DNA from: Anaerolineales bacterium
GTDB taxonomy: Bacteria > Chloroflexota > Anaerolineae > Anaerolineales > UBA4823
Assembly (NCBI GenBank): GCA_016932955.1
Contig: JAFGBV010000227.1
Coordinates: 1-64,000, forward strand
Direction of reading: 5' to 3'
DNA: 64,000 nt
Every line of letters starts with the position of its first letter. Within the stretch, counting starts at the first letter, position 1. The position numbers were made by a program, and so were the translations under genes. Below, piece by piece: positions 8,036 to 16,286 of this stretch. Under the pieces are notes generated by a model that saw only the letters and a list, made by a program, of their open reading frames with translations, did no database searches and was not told where the DNA came from.

Positions 8036-9889
8036 TTACAGCCCGATCTCATGACGGATCTTCTGCACATCCTCGCACCAGTTGCCTACGTTCCAGCGCC
8101 CATAAACACCCATTCCACCCAACGGGTGGGGACCGAAATAGACCGGCAAGTGGATGAGACTCAGTCCGGGATGTTTACCGGCCTTCTCCAGCGCAGCCTG
8201 GAGCGACTCGGGCGTGCGCCCGCCGTCGAGGGCAAGCAGGCCGGGGACAGCGCGCCCCCAGGCCAGGTAGTCGACATGGATCGTGTTCCAGGTGGCAAAG
8301 CCCTGCCCGTACTGGTCATCTTGCAAGCCGGTAATGGCACCCATCCGGCTATTGTCCAGGAGCAAGATGCAGCCACGCGCACCGTGTTCGACGCCATCGA
8401 TCAGGATCTGGGGGTTCATCGTGAACGAGCCGTCGCCGGTCAAGGCGAGGCCATAGAAGGGCTGCGAGGCAACCCCCGTCGCCAGCAGCGCCGAGACGGC
8501 GAATCCCATGTACGAGGCGCCGATCTCGGTGAAGGTCTGGCCGGGATGTTCATCCTCAACGATCTGGAAGCCGTTGGCCTGCACATCTCCGGCGTCGAAG
8601 AAGCAGACTGCATCTCGCCCCTTTGCCCAGTCGGCGGCAATCCTGATCGCGGCTGGCTGGGTCAGCACCGGCCCACCCCAACAGGCATCCTCGAGGGTGG
8701 GATTTTTCTCCCGCTCGGCTTTGAAGGCCTGCCATTCGGCTTTTTTCTCTGCGCAGGCCGCCAGCCATTCTTGGTGGTCCGGTTTGCCTGCCCCAAGGAT
8801 TCCGTTCAATCTCACCAGCGTCCGGCGCACGTCACCAACCAGGGCCAGGGTGCGGGCGTAATGCGTGGCATCGTCCACGTCGGCATTGATGTTGATTACC
8901 CGCTTCACGTTGGGGTAGCCGGTGCGCGAACAATCCGACTGGCAAACCGCCCGTGTCCCGACTGCGATCAACAGGTCGGCGTTCTCCATCGCATAGTTGC
9001 CGGGCAGCGAGCCCTTCGAGCCGCCGACGGTCATGTTCTGCGGATGAGAATAGGGAATGCAGCCGCTGGCGATCGGGGTGTGGACCAGAACCCCACCGGA
9101 ACGCTCAATCAGCGTCACCAGCTCCAAGCCAGCCATCCTCCCGCCGCCCCCGACCTTAATGATAATCCGCTCCGCCTCTCTGATCCATTGCGCTGCCCGG
9201 GCGTAATCGCCCTCCGCCGCGCCGATGGAGATTGGATGCACCTCGGGCAACTCATCCAGGTTGAAGCCTGGCAACCAGGCTGCCTGGGTGTTCATCGGCA
9301 GCAACAAGTAGAACGGTCCGGCACGGTAAGGATGGTCAACCGTCGCTGCGCCGCGTTGCAGGGCGGTAGCGAGCGAAAGCGGGGTATGCAGGCTGTAGGC
9401 GCGGCCCATCCTGGCTGCCATTTGCAGGAACAGGCCTTGTTCGTGCTTCGGAATCTGCTGCATGTTGAAGCCCTCGTCCTCGGTCGTTTCGTCGCCGAAG
9501 AGGTACCAGACGCCGATGCCGTCCGAAGCGGGGACCAGGGAGGCAGCCAGGGCATGTAATGCCCCTGGCCCAATGGAGGTCACCACGGCAGCCTTCTCGC
9601 CCGTGACCCAGCGCAGGGCGGCGGCGGCATGGGAGGCCTCGATCTCGCTGCGCACCCCAAAGGCACGCAGTTGGCCAGCCTCCTGGTAGAGGCGCAGCAC
9701 CTCACCCAGCTCCGTTGAGCCGTGACCAAAGACAGTGAAATACGTGCGCACGCCCTGGCGCAGCAAGCCCAGCACCAGCGCCTCGGAGAGGGTCAGGTCA
9801 AGCCGGCCGGGCAACGCACCCGCAGCCAAGGAGGCCGCGTGTTCCGCCCGTTGGCGGGTCAATTCTTCATTGGCGGGTTTCGTATTCAT
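8036..9889 (-). CDS. thiamine-diphosphate enzyme of the IolD/acetolactate-synthase-like group
   Basis: A 617-residue three-domain TPP enzyme. The pyrimidine domain carries the catalytic Glu in VRSEIEASHAAAAL. A central Rossmann-like domain follows (RIIIKVGGGGRMAG...IASGCIPYSHPQNM...VGTRAVCQSDCSRTGYPN). The C-terminal TPP domain has LTGDGSFTMNPQIL and ILLLDNSRMGAITGLQ. The overall layout and the EDEGFNMQQ segment resemble IolD, the trihydroxycyclohexane-dione hydrolase of inositol degradation, more than classical acetolactate synthase. No other inositol genes (IolB, C, E, J) are visible, so a C-C bond-cleaving or hydrolysing role on another cyclic or branched polyol is possible. It is the first gene of the catabolic operon and faces the IclR regulator's 3' end. 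Confidence 0.78.
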   Translation of the reverse strand: MNTKPANEELTRQRAEHAASLAAGALPGRLDLTLSEALVLGLLRQGVRTYFTVFGHGSTELGEVLRLYQEAGQLRAFGVRSEIEASHAAAALRWVTGEKAAVVTSIGPGALHALAASLVPASDGIGVWYLFGDETTEDEGFNMQQIPKHEQGLFLQMAARMGRAYSLHTPLSLATALQRGAATVDHPYRAGPFYLLLPMNTQAAWLPGFNLDELPEVHPISIGAAEGDYARAAQWIREAERIIIKVGGGGRMAGLELVTLIERSGGVLVHTPIASGCIPYSHPQNMTVGGSKGSLPGNYAMENADLLIAVGTRAVCQSDCSRTGYPNVKRVININADVDDATHYARTLALVGDVRRTLVRLNGILGAGKPDHQEWLAACAEKKAEWQAFKAEREKNPTLEDACWGGPVLTQPAAIRIAADWAKGRDAVCFFDAGDVQANGFQIVEDEHPGQTFTEIGASYMGFAVSALLATGVASQPFYGLALTGDGSFTMNPQILIDGVEHGARGCILLLDNSRMGAITGLQDDQYGQGFATWNTIHVDYLAWGRAVPGLLALDGGRTPESLQAALEKAGKHPGLSLIHLPVYFGPHPLGGMGVYGRWNVGNWCEDVQKIRHEIGL

Positions 9890-9908
9890 TGAACCTCACA
9901 TTGTTGCG

Positions 9909-9920
9909 TATTGTACAATA
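9909..9920. promoter_or_regulatory. palindromic operator candidate upstream of the catabolic operon
   Basis: Perfect 12-base palindrome TATTGTACAATA located 20 bases before the ATG at 9889. On the minus strand it contains a TACAAT -10-like hexamer, so a bound repressor would block the promoter. A related CAATATTG palindrome is in the IclR gene promoter, which is why I assign both to the IclR protein encoded next door. Confidence 0.45.
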
Positions 9921-9941
9921 TGGTTGCGCTATCATTCCAAC

Positions 9942-9973
9942 AAAAGCGCCTGCAAGTGAATCGCAGGCGCTTT
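9942..9973 (-). terminator. intrinsic terminator of the IclR gene
   Basis: On the minus strand AAAGCGCCTGC pairs with GCAGGCGCTTT (11 bp, 10-base loop) and is followed by TTTTG. It begins at the IclR stop codon and lies before the catabolic operon promoter. Confidence 0.7.
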
Positions 9974-10714
9974 CTAGCGGGTGAAGGTCATGCGCTCCGA
10001 GAGCGCCTTCCCGATCTCAACCACGGTGGCAGCCAGCGCGGGCAGCCGCTCGGGTGTGAGCCGCGTGGCCGGGCCGGAGATGCCGATGGAGCCGACTACC
10101 TTACCGCGGTAGTCAAAGACTGCCACGGCAACGCAGCGCACGCCGGGGTCAAATTCCTCGTCGTCTACGGCATAACCCTGGCGGCGGACCTCGTCCAGAT
10201 GGCGGTGCAGGGCCTCAGGGTCGGTGATGGTACGGGGCGTGAAGGATTCCAGGCGGTCGGGCAGATCCAGGCCGCCGAAGGCGAGCAGCGCCTTCCCAAG
10301 GGCAGTGCAGTGCAGGGGGTTCATCGTCCCCACCGCAGCGTTCACTCGCAGCGTAGCTGGCGACTCGACCTGGTCAATGTACAGAACCTTGTCCTGCGCC
10401 GGAACGGCCAGGTGGGCGCATTCACCGGTGACTTCCATCAACTGGCGCAGATAGGGTTTGGCTGCCTCGCGCAACGGCAGGCGGGCCAGCACGCTGCGGC
10501 TGAGACTGACCACTTGTGGGCCGAGATGGAAGCGCCGGGTGACCTGGTCCTTTTCAGCATAGCCGTAACGCGTTAGCGTGGCGACCAACCGGGAGGCGCT
10601 GCCCTTGTCCACGCCGAGGGTCTCAGCCAGTTCAGTGATGCTAGCGCCACCCTGGGCCTGGCCGAGCAGGTCGAGGATCTTCAGTCCACGCGCCAGGGAT
10701 TGGATCTCGCTCAT
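9974..10714 (-). CDS. IclR-family transcriptional regulator
   Basis: A 246-residue regulator. The N-terminal winged helix (SITELAETLGVDKGSASRLVATLTRYGYAEKD) is followed by the IclR effector domain: MNPLHCTALGKALLAF, GYAVDDEEFDPGVRCVAVAVFDYRGKVVGSIGISGP. The Cys in DPGVRCVA is the usual ligand-pocket position of the family. It lies immediately upstream of the carbohydrate operon on the same strand and probably represses it, releasing DNA when the pathway substrate binds. Its own promoter places the transcript start almost at the ATG. Confidence 0.92.
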   Translation of the reverse strand: MSEIQSLARGLKILDLLGQAQGGASITELAETLGVDKGSASRLVATLTRYGYAEKDQVTRRFHLGPQVVSLSRSVLARLPLREAAKPYLRQLMEVTGECAHLAVPAQDKVLYIDQVESPATLRVNAAVGTMNPLHCTALGKALLAFGGLDLPDRLESFTPRTITDPEALHRHLDEVRRQGYAVDDEEFDPGVRCVAVAVFDYRGKVVGSIGISGPATRLTPERLPALAATVVEIGKALSERMTFTR

Positions 10715-10722
10715 CGTTGCTG

Positions 10723-10751
10723 ATTATACAACAATATTGCATTATTCACAA
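10723..10751 (-). promoter_or_regulatory. IclR gene promoter (near-leaderless) with internal palindrome
   Basis: On the minus strand TTGTGA (10746-10751), a 17-base spacer and a consensus TATAAT (10723-10728) lie directly before the IclR ATG. Only 8 bases separate the -10 from the ATG, so the mRNA would be leaderless or nearly so. The spacer contains the palindrome CAATATTG (10732-10739), a likely autoregulatory site. Confidence 0.65.
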
Positions 10752-10784
10752 CAACCAGTTCCAGGGGTGGGCGAAAAGGTTGTC

Positions 10785-10830
10785 AGGGGGTTGTGTGCGA
10801 ACGGCATCCACCGCTTGTACACAACCCCCT
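10785..10830 (-). terminator. terminator-like inverted repeat after the SDR gene
   Basis: AGGGGGTTGTGT and ACACAACCCCCT form a 12-bp perfect stem around a 22-base loop, just beyond the SDR stop at 10839. The downstream T-run is poor (AACCTTTTC). Its GGTTGTG/CACAACC core resembles the hairpins after the lasso precursors. Confidence 0.55.
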
Positions 10831-10838
10831 AACGAAGA

Positions 10839-11894
10839 TCAAATGTGGATCGTTTCCGGCTGACCGCCATCCACGTTAATATTCTGCCCGGTGATCCACC
10901 GGCTTTCGTCTGTGGCGAGGAAGATCACGACCGGCGCAATATCACCCGCGGGATCCCCCACTCTGCCCATCGAGTTATGGGACATCATATCCTTCACCCA
11001 CTCGGAATACTCGGGGGCCAGCTTATATAGGATGGTATCCGTGATGGCAACCGGGCTGATGGTGTTGACGCGAATGCCATCCTCGCCCCATTCGCGGGCA
11101 ACAACCATGGAGAGGGCGCGGATTGCCCCTTTATCGGCAGCATAGGAGGCATATAGCTCCAAACCTACCTGGTACATCCCAGAGGTGAAATTAATGATCG
11201 ACGAAGACTTGCCCTTCAGGTAGGGGTAGCATAATTTCATCAGGTGCCAGTGGGCATAGACGCCGGTGTGGAGCGCGGTATCCAGCATGCTGATATCCTG
11301 GTCCAGGAAAGGCATGCGATCTGCTTCGAAATTGGCATTATTGATGAGCACGTCCACCGTCCCAAAGCGCTCAACCGTTCTTTCAACCAAATTTTTCAGG
11401 TCCTCATACTTTGAGACATCGCAGGCCAATGCGAGCACATCCGCGCCCTCCTGTTTGCATAATTCGGCGGTTTCGGCTAACTTTTCTACTCTGCGGGCAC
11501 AGATCGCCATTTTAGCGCCCTCGCGCGCCAAGCAAATGGCAAGCTGCTTGCCAAGGCCTGCGCTTGCGCCGGTGAGCAAGACCACCTTCCCATCCAGCCT
11601 TTTCATGGGATTTAACTTTGGCTCGGCCAGCGGCATGATCCCTTTCTTCGCTGGCGGCTCAGCAGGCGCAGCCTCGTGCTCTGGGAGGGCTTGCAGCTTG
11701 GCGTCTATTTCTGCCAGTTTCTCCTTTGGAATTTCCGCCTGGGGAAGACCGGCAATAAACTTGAGGGTCATGCCAAATCCCATCTTCAAGCGCTTATCTT
11801 TTGAGATTCCTGGTAAACACTCCTCCAGAACTGCTGCAGCCTGGGGATTTTTCATCAGGTCACCCAATTTTGAGTTTATCGAAAACTTAGCCAT
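10839..11894 (-). CDS. SDR-family oxidoreductase with an N-terminal helical extension
   Basis: A 351-residue protein. Residues 1 to about 95 form a small helical domain (MAKFSINSKLGDLMKNPQAAAVLEECLPGISKDKRLKMG...) seen ahead of some SDRs and unrelated enzymes in anaerobes. The rest is a classical short-chain dehydrogenase: GASAGLGKQLA nucleotide loop, NNANF (the NNAG position, here with N-F), a catalytic Ser in INFTSGMYQ, YAADKGAIR with Tyr and Lys, and INVDGG near the end. Start 11894 is chosen because AGAGGAG precedes it. It follows the nucleotidyltransferase by 86 bases on the same strand, so it may be co-transcribed with the peptide cluster or be an unrelated gene; substrate unknown. Confidence 0.85.
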   Translation of the reverse strand: MAKFSINSKLGDLMKNPQAAAVLEECLPGISKDKRLKMGFGMTLKFIAGLPQAEIPKEKLAEIDAKLQALPEHEAAPAEPPAKKGIMPLAEPKLNPMKRLDGKVVLLTGASAGLGKQLAICLAREGAKMAICARRVEKLAETAELCKQEGADVLALACDVSKYEDLKNLVERTVERFGTVDVLINNANFEADRMPFLDQDISMLDTALHTGVYAHWHLMKLCYPYLKGKSSSIINFTSGMYQVGLELYASYAADKGAIRALSMVVAREWGEDGIRVNTISPVAITDTILYKLAPEYSEWVKDMMSHNSMGRVGDPAGDIAPVVIFLATDESRWITGQNINVDGGQPETIHI

Positions 11895-11980
11895 GCCAGT
11901 ATCTCCTCTCGTCAGGATAGGATATAGATCAACACAATCATCGTGATCAAAGATTAGCCTGGCAGCCAGTATGTCTGGGA

Positions 11981-13201
11981 TTACCTCCGCGGCAGGTGAT
12001 AGCGTCGCAGCCAGAGAAAGGGGCGCAAAACAAGATACAGGGGGAACAGCCAATCTGGCAGCGACAAATCTACCCAATCATTCTCAACAACCCACAACTG
12101 GCTGATTTCTGCAATTTTGAAACGCCAGGAGGCTTTCAACCCACTGCGGTAGCGCAGTGCATGCCAGCGGCGGAAATGCCCCTGCCCCTCGCCAAAGCCC
12201 TGCTGTAAAAGGGAGATTTTCATCGCATGCTGTGCCAGGCGCTGAACAGGGCGCTCTTCGATCAAGGATGCCAGGGGGTCAGGAACAGGTATGCCGAACA
12301 AATCTTGTACCAACAGCAATGCCTGCCCCAGCGGGCGCAGCAGATCCAGAGCAGCCATTTGCTCTTGCACAGCCAGCCAGTCGGGGCCAGGAGATTTGCG
12401 CAGAAACATGGCGATATCAGCCAGCCACTTGAATTGTTCCCAGCCATGCCGCGCCCCATGCACGATCAGATAGCAGAAAAGATCCTGCTCCGCCAGGCTG
12501 GTCAATGCTGAATTGGGCAAGGGTTGGGCACGTTCCAGGAATTGCCGTGTGGCAGATTGGGGGAAGAGCTCAGCTGTGGTGAGCGTCCAATGGATTTCGA
12601 TATGGACACCCCGTTTCGGATGCGTATAATTCACGTGGTGCCGGATGCGGCGGTAAACGCGCCACTGCAAGGGGGTGATCCGAACCGGGGGGGAGACGCG
12701 CCGGTAACCGGCCTGCTGCAAGAGCGATTCGGCTTCGGCAAGCCGCGCTTCATCCAATAGCAGATCAAGGTCAGTGGTGACTCGCATGCCCATCTCACCA
12801 TAAAGCAGTTGTGAAAGCGGTGGGCCTTTGAGCACGCAAAGAATGATGCCAGCCGGGGAAAGGATGGTGCTGATCGTATTCAACTCACCCATCAAACCCA
12901 AGACAGACTGGCGGTTTTGTTCGGCATGCGCTTTCAGAATATCCAGGGCTTCCGGGGAAACAAGATCAGCGGCGTGGCGCTGCAAGTTGGCATGCAGCAG
13001 CGGGGCAAGGTGGTGGCGGTCGGCTAATTCGAGCAGCAGGCTCCAATCAGGATGAGCCTGGCACAAGCCACGCAGCCGAACGATCTCATCGTCTTGAAGA
13101 GGGAAGAGGGCAGCGGCAAGCAGCAGGCGATGCTCAGGGGAAAGCTGCGCCATCCCAGCCAAGCTCGTATGCCCTCGCCCAGCCGCTGTTTTAGGGCTCA
13201 T
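11981..13201 (-). CDS. nucleotidyltransferase-family protein of the lasso/RiPP locus
   Basis: A protein of about 406 residues of the NTP_transf_5 (PF14907) type. The nucleotidyltransferase core is visible as CVLKGPPLSQLLYGEMGMRVTTDLDLLLD, with the paired metal-binding aspartates in TDLDLLL. Then HVNYTHPKRGVHIEIHWTL, and a C-terminal helical region. Such proteins commonly accompany PqqD, HPr-kinase-like and lasso cyclase genes in Firmicutes and Chloroflexota RiPP clusters; their reaction is not established. The ATG at 13201 overlaps the PqqD-like gene by 11 bases; an alternative ATG at 13153 would give 390 aa. Neither start has a strong ribosome site, so coupling to PqqD translation is likely. 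Confidence 0.8.
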   Translation of the reverse strand: MSPKTAAGRGHTSLAGMAQLSPEHRLLLAAALFPLQDDEIVRLRGLCQAHPDWSLLLELADRHHLAPLLHANLQRHAADLVSPEALDILKAHAEQNRQSVLGLMGELNTISTILSPAGIILCVLKGPPLSQLLYGEMGMRVTTDLDLLLDEARLAEAESLLQQAGYRRVSPPVRITPLQWRVYRRIRHHVNYTHPKRGVHIEIHWTLTTAELFPQSATRQFLERAQPLPNSALTSLAEQDLFCYLIVHGARHGWEQFKWLADIAMFLRKSPGPDWLAVQEQMAALDLLRPLGQALLLVQDLFGIPVPDPLASLIEERPVQRLAQHAMKISLLQQGFGEGQGHFRRWHALRYRSGLKASWRFKIAEISQLWVVENDWVDLSLPDWLFPLYLVLRPFLWLRRYHLPRR

Positions 13202-13478
13202 GCTGAAACCGCAGCATTTTCTCGCCTTCCAGCTCCTGCAGGAAAGCCAGCACATCGGCTGTGATCTGCTCCAAAGAGCCATTAAATTCCCGGCTCAATT
13301 GCTGGCAGAGGTCATCGACGCGGCGGGGCGTTTCCAGCAGCTCCCAAATGCGCCGTCCGATCTTATCCAGGGCAATGTAATTATCGGTAGCAGGGTTGAG
13401 GATGACAAGATCATCGTCCACCTGGGTGGTCAATAACTCTTCCACGCGGGAAAGTACTGTGTGGCTTTCTATCGTCAT
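13191..13478 (-). CDS. PqqD-family peptide recognition protein (lasso B1-like)
   Basis: A 95-residue PqqD-like protein. The pattern LVILNPATDNYIALDKIGRRIWELLETPRRVDDLCQQL is the typical PqqD/RRE winged-helix fold that binds RiPP leader peptides. In lasso pathways the B1 protein recognises the leader's YxxP element, and here the precursors carry WQRP or WQCP at the equivalent place. It has a good GAGGAG ribosome site. It lies between the sulfotransferase and the nucleotidyltransferase. Importantly, no separate transglutaminase-like B2 peptidase is adjacent, and this protein has no protease domain attached. Confidence 0.88.
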   Translation of the reverse strand: MTIESHTVLSRVEELLTTQVDDDLVILNPATDNYIALDKIGRRIWELLETPRRVDDLCQQLSREFNGSLEQITADVLAFLQELEGEKMLRFQHEP

Positions 13479-13517
13479 CGGGGTCTCCTCATGGCGTTGC
13501 GAAAATGCTAAAACCTC

Positions 13518-14372
13518 TTATAGCGGTTGGTCATGCTCGTCCAGACAACCAAAACGGCGCATGGTTTTACCATGAAATGCAATCATGCGTTGAACAAGCT
13601 CGGGGGAAAGCTCTTCACGCCACGCTCCTGACTGACCGCGGCGGAAGAAGGGGCTGGCGGCTTTCAGCGGTCGTTCGCGAAAACCATTTTCTTGTTCCTG
13701 GCGCTGCAGCACGTCAAAACTAGAGAAGGCCACGGCTTTACGGATGCGCTCTGGGTCAACCGGCAAGCCGCAAAACTGCACCACCGCGCCAAAAATATCC
13801 TCTGGCTCGGCGAGCAAGTCTTCATAGCGCACCAGGTGAGAGGGCAGGCCAGACTCATCCAACCAGGACTGAACGTGCCCGCTCCAATCACGCATCGGCT
13901 GGCGTAGCTGATCGGTCAGGCCTCCCAGGGCACGGGCGAGGGCGTGGGTTGGATCGCACATCTTCTCAACTGCGTCGCTGAGGCTGAGACCAAAGTGATT
14001 GGCAAAGGAGGCAACCACATCCAGGGGATTGCGCAAGATATACACCACTCCCGCGCTGATATCTGCCGGGAAGACGGAATCACCACTGGCAGTGCACCTC
14101 CAGGCATCATGAACTTTAATATACAGCGGCTGCGGATTCTCATGCACCATGCAGCGATAAACGCCCGGGCGCAACTGCTCGATCATTTCGTCGGTCAGCG
14201 CAGAGGCCTCTATCCCAACCCATTCATCGAACCACATGCGGGCACTGGCAATCGGACCGCCATCCAGTTTATTGACATCAGCAGGTGCATCACCATCGTG
14301 CAGGTAATTGGTCAGCAGCGTACGCAACCAGGTGTTTCCAGATTTAGGGTAAGAGGCGAGCCAGGTGATCAT
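13518..14372 (-). CDS. PAPS-dependent sulfotransferase
   Basis: A 284-residue sulfotransferase-1 family protein. The 5'-phosphosulfate-binding loop is SYPKSGNTWLRTLL at residues 7-20, and the 3'-phosphate-binding segment is VVYILRNPLDVVASFANHFGL, with the R and S positions present. The late motif is FRRGQSGAWREELSPELVQRM (the family RKGxxGDWK-like loop). It would transfer sulfate from PAPS to a hydroxyl. In this operon the target may be a Tyr, Ser or Thr of the mature peptide or a small molecule; only cores 1 and 2 contain Tyr, and all four contain Ser. 20 bases separate it from the upstream kinase-like gene. Confidence 0.87.
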   Translation of the reverse strand: MITWLASYPKSGNTWLRTLLTNYLHDGDAPADVNKLDGGPIASARMWFDEWVGIEASALTDEMIEQLRPGVYRCMVHENPQPLYIKVHDAWRCTASGDSVFPADISAGVVYILRNPLDVVASFANHFGLSLSDAVEKMCDPTHALARALGGLTDQLRQPMRDWSGHVQSWLDESGLPSHLVRYEDLLAEPEDIFGAVVQFCGLPVDPERIRKAVAFSSFDVLQRQEQENGFRERPLKAASPFFRRGQSGAWREELSPELVQRMIAFHGKTMRRFGCLDEHDQPL

Positions 14373-14392
14373 GTCTTAGGCAATCAGCGGTA

Positions 14393-15340
14393 TTAACTGG
14401 CTGTGGATAGGATCTGGTCAACCAGGAAGTCCACGGTCCAGCGGTTTGCAGGGCGGAGGATGCGGTAAATTGCAGTTTGATCAGTAATAGCAGAGAAGGT
14501 GCGAAAAAGCCCCGGGTGTTCCTGCGGCAGCATCGGACCATAGACACACTGCTGCAGGGCAGCGAATTTGTCGGCGCCGGATAATTCAAACAGGCTGGGC
14601 ACATCGAGGCCTATCTGATCTTGCAATTGGAGCAGGTAGATGGCTCTCAACTGCGCAGGGTGCTGCGCCATGGCATCTCCGGCAGGAATGGCGGCTTTCA
14701 TGCGCCGCCAGGGGTAGCGCGGGGCCTGAGAGATATCCTGCCCCAGACCCTGGGCGGCATCTTCGCAGAGATGCAGTTGCGGAATGCCAGGCAGGGCGAT
14801 CACCCGACCGGCGGGATCCAGTTGCAGGGCAGTGATGTCATCGGCGAGCATAGCACAGCCGCGTTCGAGCAGGGCCGCAAGGGTGGTGGATTTTCCTGCG
14901 CCTGATTCGCCCGAGACGATGACCGCAGAGGCAGCAGCAGGAGCGTCGCGCGGGGCAGGCAAAACAGCGGCATTGCCGTGGACGACGAGCATGCCACGCT
15001 GGCGCAAGAGGGCAGCCAGAACGGAATCGAGGAAGTAAAAGGCCAGCATCACATCCTCGGCTGCCGGGTTACGCTGCACGGTCACCTGACTCTCGCCCTG
15101 AACCAGGAAGCGCCCGGCGCGCGGACCGGCGCGCAGCAAGAAGGAGCCGACCGCGGCTTCCCAATTGCTCTCTTGAAGCAGGGGCGCGGCAAGATGGAAT
15201 GGAACTGTTCCATAGGAGACAATGACATCTGGCGCGGCCTGCGGACTGGCAGGCATTAACACCGGGCAGGGGAAGGGAGTCTGAATGGTCAGCCCGTAGG
15301 CAGTATAGGAGAAGGAGATGATCGGGCTGCTACTTTTCAT
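14393..15340 (-). CDS. HPr-kinase-like protein (second copy)
   Basis: A 315-residue protein of the HPr kinase/serine kinase C-like family found in RiPP clusters. The N-terminal ~110 residues are a divergent beta domain (ISFSYTAYGLTIQTPFPCPVL). HGNAAVL precedes the P-loop VSGESGAGKSTTLAALLERG at about residues 143-160, and LADDITAL supplies the metal-binding acidic pair. In paeninodin-type lasso clusters the homologous kinase phosphorylates the C-terminal Ser of the precursor. Its ATG overlaps the preceding kinase gene's stop (TAATG). Two adjacent diverged copies are unusual and may act on different sites or form a heteromer. Confidence 0.82.
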   Translation of the reverse strand: MKSSSPIISFSYTAYGLTIQTPFPCPVLMPASPQAAPDVIVSYGTVPFHLAAPLLQESNWEAAVGSFLLRAGPRAGRFLVQGESQVTVQRNPAAEDVMLAFYFLDSVLAALLRQRGMLVVHGNAAVLPAPRDAPAAASAVIVSGESGAGKSTTLAALLERGCAMLADDITALQLDPAGRVIALPGIPQLHLCEDAAQGLGQDISQAPRYPWRRMKAAIPAGDAMAQHPAQLRAIYLLQLQDQIGLDVPSLFELSGADKFAALQQCVYGPMLPQEHPGLFRTFSAITDQTAIYRILRPANRWTVDFLVDQILSTAS

Positions 15341-16248
15341 TAATGTAAGGATGGGTTGCTATGGGCGACAACCAGATCGGCAAGTTGATCCACCGTCGAC
15401 CGATCACGCGGGCGGGAGAGTTTATAAACAGGCACGCCCTTGCTGATGGCAGAAGCCAGGCGGAAATAAGCCCGGTGATCGACCAGGGCATCGGCAATGT
15501 GCGTGTTATAGGTCAGTTTTCCCAGCGCAGCAAATCGATCGGCGCCGGTGCTGGTCTCGATGGAAGTCTCATCACGATTGTAGACCCGCAACCAGAAGAT
15601 GGCTGTGATGGGGCATGAGGGGGGATTTGGTTGTAGGATCTTCGCATCCGCATCTTGCGGGCTGTGATCGACCTGCTCTTCTGCAAGGCTGGCTGGCATC
15701 TGGCGAATCCAGGCAGGAAGGTGATCGCCCAGCCCTAACTGCTCGATCGCCGTAGACCACAGGCGCACGTCGCGCAGGGTGGGGAAGAGGGTTGGCAGGC
15801 TGCCTTCCAGACCAATCGCAGCCAGGTCATCTGCCAGGGGTATCCAGCCACGCTGGTATAGCGCCATGAGCAAGGTGGATTTCCCTGCCCCGGAATCACC
15901 GGCGAGGAGGATGGCGCCAGAATCATGCTGGGGCTTGTCCCTGGCGTCCGAGGGGAGGAGGGCGGCAGCATGCAGGGCAAGTAACCCGCGCTGGTAAAGC
16001 AAGGCTGCCAGGGGGGTCATTTGGAGAAAGCGGATGATCTCAGCGGCGGATGCATCCGCTCCTTGCGCCAGGGGTTGAATGGTGATCGCCTGCCCGGATT
16101 CAACCAGATAACGCGCCAGGGTAGGGATCTCCAGCAGAAAGCGCCCCGGAGCCGCCTGCCAGAGCACGCCGCGCGCAACAGCGCCCTCCAGCATGGATGG
16201 TACAGGGGCGAACTGGATTGCTATATCCGGAAGCCAACTCGGGAGCAT
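15340..16248 (-). CDS. HPr-kinase-like protein (first copy)
   Basis: About 302 residues from the ATG at 16248, chosen because upstream in-frame codons would overlap the cyclase gene. It has the same family features as its neighbour: a divergent N-terminal half, LHAAALLPS, then P-loop LAGDSGAGKSTLLMALYQRGW and LADDLAAIGL. The C-terminal part parallels the second copy (GADRFAALGKLTYNTHIADAL against GADKFAALQQCVYGPMLPQE), so they are tandem paralogues with low overall identity. No clear Shine-Dalgarno is seen. The likely role is phosphorylation of a peptide residue or ATP-dependent chemistry on the leader or core; the acceptor is not known. Confidence 0.8.
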   Translation of the reverse strand: MLPSWLPDIAIQFAPVPSMLEGAVARGVLWQAAPGRFLLEIPTLARYLVESGQAITIQPLAQGADASAAEIIRFLQMTPLAALLYQRGLLALHAAALLPSDARDKPQHDSGAILLAGDSGAGKSTLLMALYQRGWIPLADDLAAIGLEGSLPTLFPTLRDVRLWSTAIEQLGLGDHLPAWIRQMPASLAEEQVDHSPQDADAKILQPNPPSCPITAIFWLRVYNRDETSIETSTGADRFAALGKLTYNTHIADALVDHRAYFRLASAISKGVPVYKLSRPRDRSTVDQLADLVVAHSNPSLH

Positions 16249-16286
16249 CGGTCTGATTTTACCAGATGCCGGGTCTATGGTAGCGC

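Noticed and set aside
7622..9559. 645-codon plus-strand open frame
   Set aside because: It is antisense to the transketolase and IolD-like genes, has no recognisable domain and an atypical composition; the minus-strand genes have clear motifs.
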